Shown here in pieces: positions 5,362 to 6,361 of a stretch of 6,361 nt of DNA. The position numbers were made by a program, and so were the translations under genes. Every line of letters begins with the position of its first letter. The stretch's first letter is position 1. This DNA is from Acidobacteriota bacterium (GTDB lineage Bacteria > Acidobacteriota > Terriglobia > UBA7540). Location: assembly GCA_021789565.1 (NCBI GenBank), contig JAJYJL010000508.1, positions 1 through 6,361 on the forward strand, given 5' to 3'. The notes beneath the pieces were generated by a model that made no database searches, was not told the DNA's origin, and was given only the letters and a program-made list of their open reading frames with translations.

Positions 5362-6003
5362 TCAGATGGGCGAAGCGGAACCGCCGATCCCCGTCCGCGC
5401 CCACTCTGCAAAGATCGGGTACAGGCTCCGCTCGACGGCCTCGCCATCAAGCTGCTTGCCATCCTGGCCATACATTAAGTTGTCAAGAAGGATCCCGTCG
5501 CCGATTGCCTGAAGTATCCTGGCATTCTGAATCGACCGCTCGAGACCCAGCGCCGCCAGGAAATCCGCTATCGCCTCAGTGAATCGCGTCCGGTGAGTTC
5601 TGACGCTGGGCCAAAGCTCCGGCCAGTACGATGCAACGAGGTTGAGCTCGAGACGAGCACGCTGGCGAATGAGCCCGGATTCCCCGTCAAGCCACCCCCG
5701 CAAGGCGGCAACCACGAGCTTTGGCCCATTACTGCCGGAGTGAGGTGCAGCACTGGCGATGCGCCGGGCGGCATCGACTTCGGCGAGGTCGGCGGAAGCT
5801 ATCCACTCATATGCGGCCGCCAAGAGAGCCGGCTTGGTTCGAAAGTAGTTGGACGTGGTTCCGTTTGGCAGAGCAAGTTCCTGGTCTATTGTCCGGTGCG
5901 TCAACGCGGACGACCCGTAGGTGCCCAGAAGGCGGATAGCGCATTCGACGACCTGGTCACGCCTCGCCAAACTCGCCGAAGGAAATTGCTCTGATTCCGT
6001 CAT
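5362..6003 (-). CDS. TetR/AcrR-family transcriptional regulator
   Basis: 213 residues, normal length for the family. The N-terminal DNA-binding domain (about 13-61) has the expected helix LARRDQVVECAIRLLGTYG, then the helix-turn-helix SALTHRTIDQELALPNGTTSNYF and the conserved YFRTKPALL junction. The NGTTSNYFRTKPALLAAA pattern is typical of actinobacterial members that carry a TetR_C_31-type ligand-binding domain (recalled, not searched). The helical C-terminal domain (about 70-205) should dimerise and bind an unknown small effector. TetR proteins usually repress their own gene and a neighbouring gene, often an efflux pump or enzyme. ATG 6003 is preferred because GAGG lies six bases upstream; ATG 6018 is in frame, with GGAG only three bases away. 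The best operator candidate is the 16-base palindrome about 40 bases upstream. The target gene is not visible in the window. Confidence 0.92.
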   Translation of the reverse strand: MTESEQFPSASLARRDQVVECAIRLLGTYGSSALTHRTIDQELALPNGTTSNYFRTKPALLAAAYEWIASADLAEVDAARRIASAAPHSGSNGPKLVVAALRGWLDGESGLIRQRARLELNLVASYWPELWPSVRTHRTRFTEAIADFLAALGLERSIQNARILQAIGDGILLDNLMYGQDGKQLDGEAVERSLYPIFAEWARTGIGGSASPI

Positions 6004-6042
6004 GTGCAACCTCGTCATGCTCTCCGAGAAGTCGGCGCTCTT

Positions 6043-6058
6043 GCTCCTCCGGAGGAGC
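6043..6058. promoter_or_regulatory. Perfect 16-base palindrome, candidate TetR operator
   Basis: GCTCCTCCGGAGGAGC is its own reverse complement. It lies about 40 bases upstream of the preferred TetR start and 25 bases upstream of the alternative one. Length, symmetry and position suit an autoregulatory TetR operator. That it is bound by this protein is inference. It also contains GGAGGAG, which resembles a ribosome-binding site but is too far from either start. Confidence 0.5.
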
Positions 6059-6073
6059 GAGCCCTTGATTGCG

Positions 6074-6114
6074 TCCCTTGGAGTGATGGGGATTCGATTC
6101 GGTTATCCCTTGGA
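6074..6114. repeat. Direct repeats TCCCTTGGA upstream of the TetR gene
   Basis: TCCCTTGGA occurs at 6074-6082 and 6106-6114, 32 bases apart, close to three helical turns. A partial copy (CCCTTGA) lies at 6062-6068. They sit in the control region next to the palindrome and may be sites for a second regulator. Confidence 0.5.
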
Positions 6115-6248
6115 AGTAACAGCTCCAGCTCGCCAGCAGCCGGCAAGGCTCCCATTATCGCAGAGATTCGCGGCGACATCTGAAGCGGCGAGTTGAGAGG
6201 GAGATTTCGGCAATGTCCTTCCAGAGGGTCGACCACCTATGGCTACTA

Positions 6249-6265
6249 CCGATCAAACGGATCGG
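6249..6265. repeat. 17-base dyad CCGATC-N5-GATCGG
   Basis: CCGATC (6249-6254) and GATCGG (6260-6265) form a perfect six-base dyad with a five-base centre. It could be an operator. If the gene ending at 6320 is real, it could instead be a hairpin about 55 bases beyond that gene's stop, though it lacks a T-run. Confidence 0.4.
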
Positions 6266-6319
6266 CAAAGGTGCAAGAAGGCCTGCCCCAGCGCCCGGGT
6301 GGAGTCGTGGTGGGCCGGC

Positions 6320-6361
6320 CTAGCTCTTGCCGTCGGCACGCGCGAGAAGCAGCACCGCCCA
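6320..6361 (-). CDS. Possible C-terminal end of a gene entering from the right edge
   Basis: Thirteen codons ending in TAG (6322-6320) read WAVLLLARADGKS on the minus strand. Third positions are nearly all G or C, and the short hydrophobic run followed by a charged tail would suit the end of a membrane protein. It has the same orientation as all supported genes here. The evidence is thin. A plus-strand frame from ATG 6239 (MATTDQTDR…, with ESWWAGLALAVGT near residue 23, GAGGG ten bases upstream) overlaps it and could instead be the start of a divergent gene. Only one of the two is likely real. Confidence 0.3.
   Translation of the reverse strand, partial: WAVLLLARADGKS

Noticed and set aside
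5593..5994. Plus-strand frame opposite the TetR gene
   Set aside because: Antisense to a clearly recognised TetR coding sequence.
6015..6236. Minus-strand frame of 73 codons upstream of the TetR gene
   Set aside because: Covers the palindrome and direct repeats, ends across the TetR start, and has no recognisable protein features.
1..6361. CRISPR array, insertion sequence, tRNA or rRNA
   Set aside because: No regularly spaced repeats of 25-40 bases, no transposase motifs with terminal inverted repeats, and no cloverleaf or rRNA core sequence were seen on either strand.

Overview
The window is GC-rich (about 60% by eye). Its base composition, protein style and mixed ATG/TTG starts suggest a high-GC soil-type actinomycete or a close relative. 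No rRNA, tRNA or universal marker is present, so the lineage is an inference. Every well-supported gene lies on the minus strand, so transcription runs from right to left.

Reading with transcription, from the right edge: a possible gene 3' end (6361-6320); a roughly 300-base control region holding a perfect 16-base palindrome and direct repeats; a TetR-family repressor (6003-5362); a stretch of apparent gene debris on the plus strand (4744-5361), with faint traces of a RadC/MPN-like protein and a ribbon-helix-helix DNA-binding protein; an AT-rich control island (4561-4680) with two tandem dyads, a perfect TATAAT and a stem-loop; an unrecognised cysteine-containing 167-residue protein with an ideal ribosome-binding site (4274-3771); a secreted lipoprotein (3399-2674); a large multi-spanning membrane protein with a secreted N-terminal domain (2509-644), resembling actinobacterial 'FGLLP motif' membrane proteins; a remnant of an alpha/beta hydrolase (435-301); and the N-terminus of another membrane protein that runs off the left edge (195-1).

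The lipoprotein and the large membrane protein are adjacent, co-directional and both exported, so they probably form a cell-envelope unit, possibly together with the 167-residue protein upstream. Their biochemical job cannot be read from the sequence. The regions around them look like accessory DNA: low coding density, decayed fragments and isolated operator-like repeats. No CRISPR array, insertion sequence, transposase, integrase or recognisable defence system was seen. The most original signals are the regulatory island at 4561-4670 and the unclassified 167-residue gene downstream of it.
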